The translations under genes were made by a program, and so were the position numbers. Below the pieces are notes generated by a model. The model had not been told where the DNA came from and did no database searches. It saw nothing but the letters and a program-made list of their open reading frames with translations. 64,000 nucleotides of DNA from Nitrospira sp. (GTDB taxonomy: Bacteria; Nitrospirota; Nitrospiria; Nitrospirales; Nitrospiraceae), in assembly GCA_030653545.1 (NCBI GenBank), contig JAURZE010000005.1, forward strand, positions 124,001 through 188,000. Direction: 5' to 3'. Shown here piece by piece: positions 62,825 to 64,000 of the stretch (the first letter of the stretch is position 1; every line of letters starts with the position of its first letter).

Positions 62825-63544
62825 ATGCAAGTGCTCGTTGTGGATGTGGGAGGCTCCAGCGTCAAGATACGGGTGTCGGGAAGCCGGGAGGTTCGCCGGT
62901 TTTTGTCCGGGCCGGAACTGACGGCAGCGCAGATGGTGGCCGGCGTGAAGCGGGCCGCGCAGGACTGGCGGTACGACGCGGTGACGATCGGCTATCCCGG
63001 GCCGGTTCGCCGGGGCCGGGTGCTCGCGGAGCCGAAGAATCTGGGGTCCGGCTGGATGAAAGTTGATTTCAGCCGCGCGTTCGGCCGGCCGGTCTTGCTG
63101 CTGAACGACGCCGCCATGCAGGCTCTGGGGTGTTACGCAGGGGGCCGGATGCTGTTTCTGGGGCTCGGTACAGGGCTGGGCAGCGCGGTGATCTCGGAGC
63201 ATGCCGTCCTGCCGATGGAGCTCGGGCATCTCCCGTATAAAAAGAGACAGACGTTCGAGGACTATGTGGGATATCGTGGGCTCAAGCGATTGGGGCAGAA
63301 AAAGTGGCGGCGCGCTGTCGCCGATGTCGTGGCGCGCCTCAAGGACGCGCTGGTGGCCGACCATGTGGTGGTGGGGGGCGGCAACGCGAAAAAACTGCGG
63401 CGTCTTCCCGAGGGCGCGCGGGTGGGTCATAACGCGTACGCCTTCGTCGGGGGGGAACGAGTCTGGGACGCACGGTGGCGCGAAGACATCGAGCCGGAAC
63501 CGCCGTCCCGATCACGGAAACGGCGAGTGATGAAGAGGACGTAG
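62825..63544 (+). CDS. ROK-family / polyphosphate-glucokinase-type sugar kinase
   Basis: A 239-residue member of the ROK kinase group. The phosphate-binding start is VLVVDVGGSSVKIRVSG, followed by VTIGYPGPVRRGRV, the catalytic-Asp motif LLNDAAMQALG and the adenosine/phosphate loop MLFLGLGTGLGSAVIS; the final helix region includes VADHVVVGGGNAKKL. The length matches polyphosphate glucokinases, which phosphorylate glucose with polyphosphate or ATP. The usual ROK zinc site (CxCGxxGC) is absent, also as in polyphosphate glucokinases. ATG 62825 (GGGAGGACGC upstream) is preferred to an upstream ATG at 62786. It could return glucose from glycogen or trehalose breakdown to metabolism. Confidence 0.82.
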   Translation: MQVLVVDVGGSSVKIRVSGSREVRRFLSGPELTAAQMVAGVKRAAQDWRYDAVTIGYPGPVRRGRVLAEPKNLGSGWMKVDFSRAFGRPVLLLNDAAMQALGCYAGGRMLFLGLGTGLGSAVISEHAVLPMELGHLPYKKRQTFEDYVGYRGLKRLGQKKWRRAVADVVARLKDALVADHVVVGGGNAKKLRRLPEGARVGHNAYAFVGGERVWDARWREDIEPEPPSRSRKRRVMKRT

Positions 63545-63566
63545 TAACCAAACCAAGGAGGAACTG

Positions 63567-64000
63567 ATGCAACTGCGGATATATGCGCTATGTGTGACTA
63601 CTGTGGTGTTGATGTCGGCCAGCCTGGCGGTCGCCGCCCCGGAAAAGGATCCGCTGAAGACGCGCGTGCCGGCGGCGCAACTGGAAGAAGCGAAGAAGCT
63701 CGCCACCCCGTTGTTCAAAGACGCCAAGAGCGCGCCCCAGAAAGTGGTGGAAGAGGGGAAGGTTCTCTATGAAAGCAAGGGCACCTGCTTCAACTGCCAT
63801 GGCAAGAGCGGCAAGGGCGACGGCATGGCCGGCGCCATGCTTGATCCGGGAGCGCGCGATTTCACGAACTGCGCATTCCAGAAGGCGCGCACGGATGGGG
63901 AGCTTTTCTGGGCCGTCAAGAACGGCGTGCAGGGAACGGGGATGGTGTCCTTTGCGCCGGGAATGGTGACGGAGGAAGAAGCCTGGAAGATTCTTGCCTA
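63567..64000 (+). CDS. Exported mono-haem cytochrome c, copy 2 (3' end cut by window)
   Basis: At least 144 residues of a close paralog of the cytochrome at 19861. Signal peptide (ALCVTTVVLMSASLAVAA), then PEKDPLKTRVP, EEAKKLATPLFKDAKSAPQK, the haem site GTCFNCHGKSGKGDGMAG, PGARDFTNCAFQ, DGELFWAVKNGVQGTGMVSF (distal Met region) and TEEEAWKILA at the window end. It is about 70-75% similar to copy 1 by eye. AAGGAGGAACTG precedes the ATG. Only the final few residues are missing. It probably acts as a soluble periplasmic electron carrier. Confidence 0.9.
   Translation, partial: MQLRIYALCVTTVVLMSASLAVAAPEKDPLKTRVPAAQLEEAKKLATPLFKDAKSAPQKVVEEGKVLYESKGTCFNCHGKSGKGDGMAGAMLDPGARDFTNCAFQKARTDGELFWAVKNGVQGTGMVSFAPGMVTEEEAWKILA

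Overview
Nearly every gene in this high-GC bacterial window lies on the plus strand, in short operons with ATGA or TAATG overlaps and clear Shine-Dalgarno sequences. No rRNA, tRNA, CRISPR array, phage or intact insertion sequence was seen. Gene content (NrfHA nitrite reductase, an N-type rotary ATPase, many two-domain universal stress proteins, P-type ATPases, small exported c-type cytochromes) suggests a Nitrospira-like member of the Nitrospirota. That placement is inferred from gene content; there is no marker gene here to prove it.

Layout. 1-13 kb: a truncated YihY/BrkB membrane protein, acetyl-CoA synthetase, a universal stress protein (USP), an Rnk-like factor, a frameshifted alpha-glucan phosphorylase, a decayed stretch, a second USP overlapping PEP synthase, then nrfH-nrfA. 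12.6-18.7 kb: a nested inverted repeat, a fossil of a second PEP synthase, and a USP / CvrA-type antiporter / P-type ATPase / DUF6868 operon. 18.7-25 kb: a cupredoxin-like lipoprotein and a mono-haem cytochrome c (the pair reappears at 59.8 and 63.6 kb), a baeRF3-type protein with an HPF/RaiA-like protein, a P-type ATPase fossil, a glycoamylase-like enzyme, and a phosphoketolase fossil. 25-32 kb: a complete N-ATPase operon (atpD-C-Q-R-B-E-F-A-G). 32-39 kb: a zinc alcohol dehydrogenase, a tiny membrane protein, a cupredoxin, an M50-CBS protease, a half-length Na+/Ca2+ exchanger, a canonical Ca2+-type P-ATPase and another ATPase fossil. 39-45 kb: a GH15 enzyme divergent from otsA-otsB, where OtsA carries an unusual N-terminal membrane sensor-like module. 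45-48.7 kb: a repeat-containing secreted peptide, a possible sigma-like / membrane coiled-coil pair, and a small exported protein with a broken leader. 48.7-55.5 kb: a GT4 glycosyltransferase, two paralogous MFS transporters around a BON-domain protein, and a glycogen debranching-type enzyme. 55.5-64 kb: an ATPase fossil, a large AsmA-like protein, a second cupredoxin-like lipoprotein, an OmpA-type lipoprotein, a third lipoprotein fossil, a small coiled-coil protein, a ROK/glucokinase-type kinase and a second cytochrome c cut by the window end.

How the genes fit together (inference). The set resembles an energy-limitation or low-oxygen survival island. Storage sugar turnover (glgP, debranching enzyme, GH15, glycoamylase, trehalose synthesis, glucokinase) and C2/C3 recovery (acs, pps, formerly phosphoketolase) feed carbon. 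NrfHA offers a respiratory electron sink. The N-ATPase, P-type ATPases and antiporter manage ion gradients. USPs, the HPF-like protein, the baeRF3 protein and Rnk act on stress, ribosomes and nucleotide pools.

The second theme is decay by duplication. At least seven recognisable fragments (ppsA 3' end, phosphoketolase with an internal deletion, three P-type ATPase pieces, a lipoprotein 3' end, a USP start and a leader-like fragment) sit between intact genes, most with an intact relative nearby.
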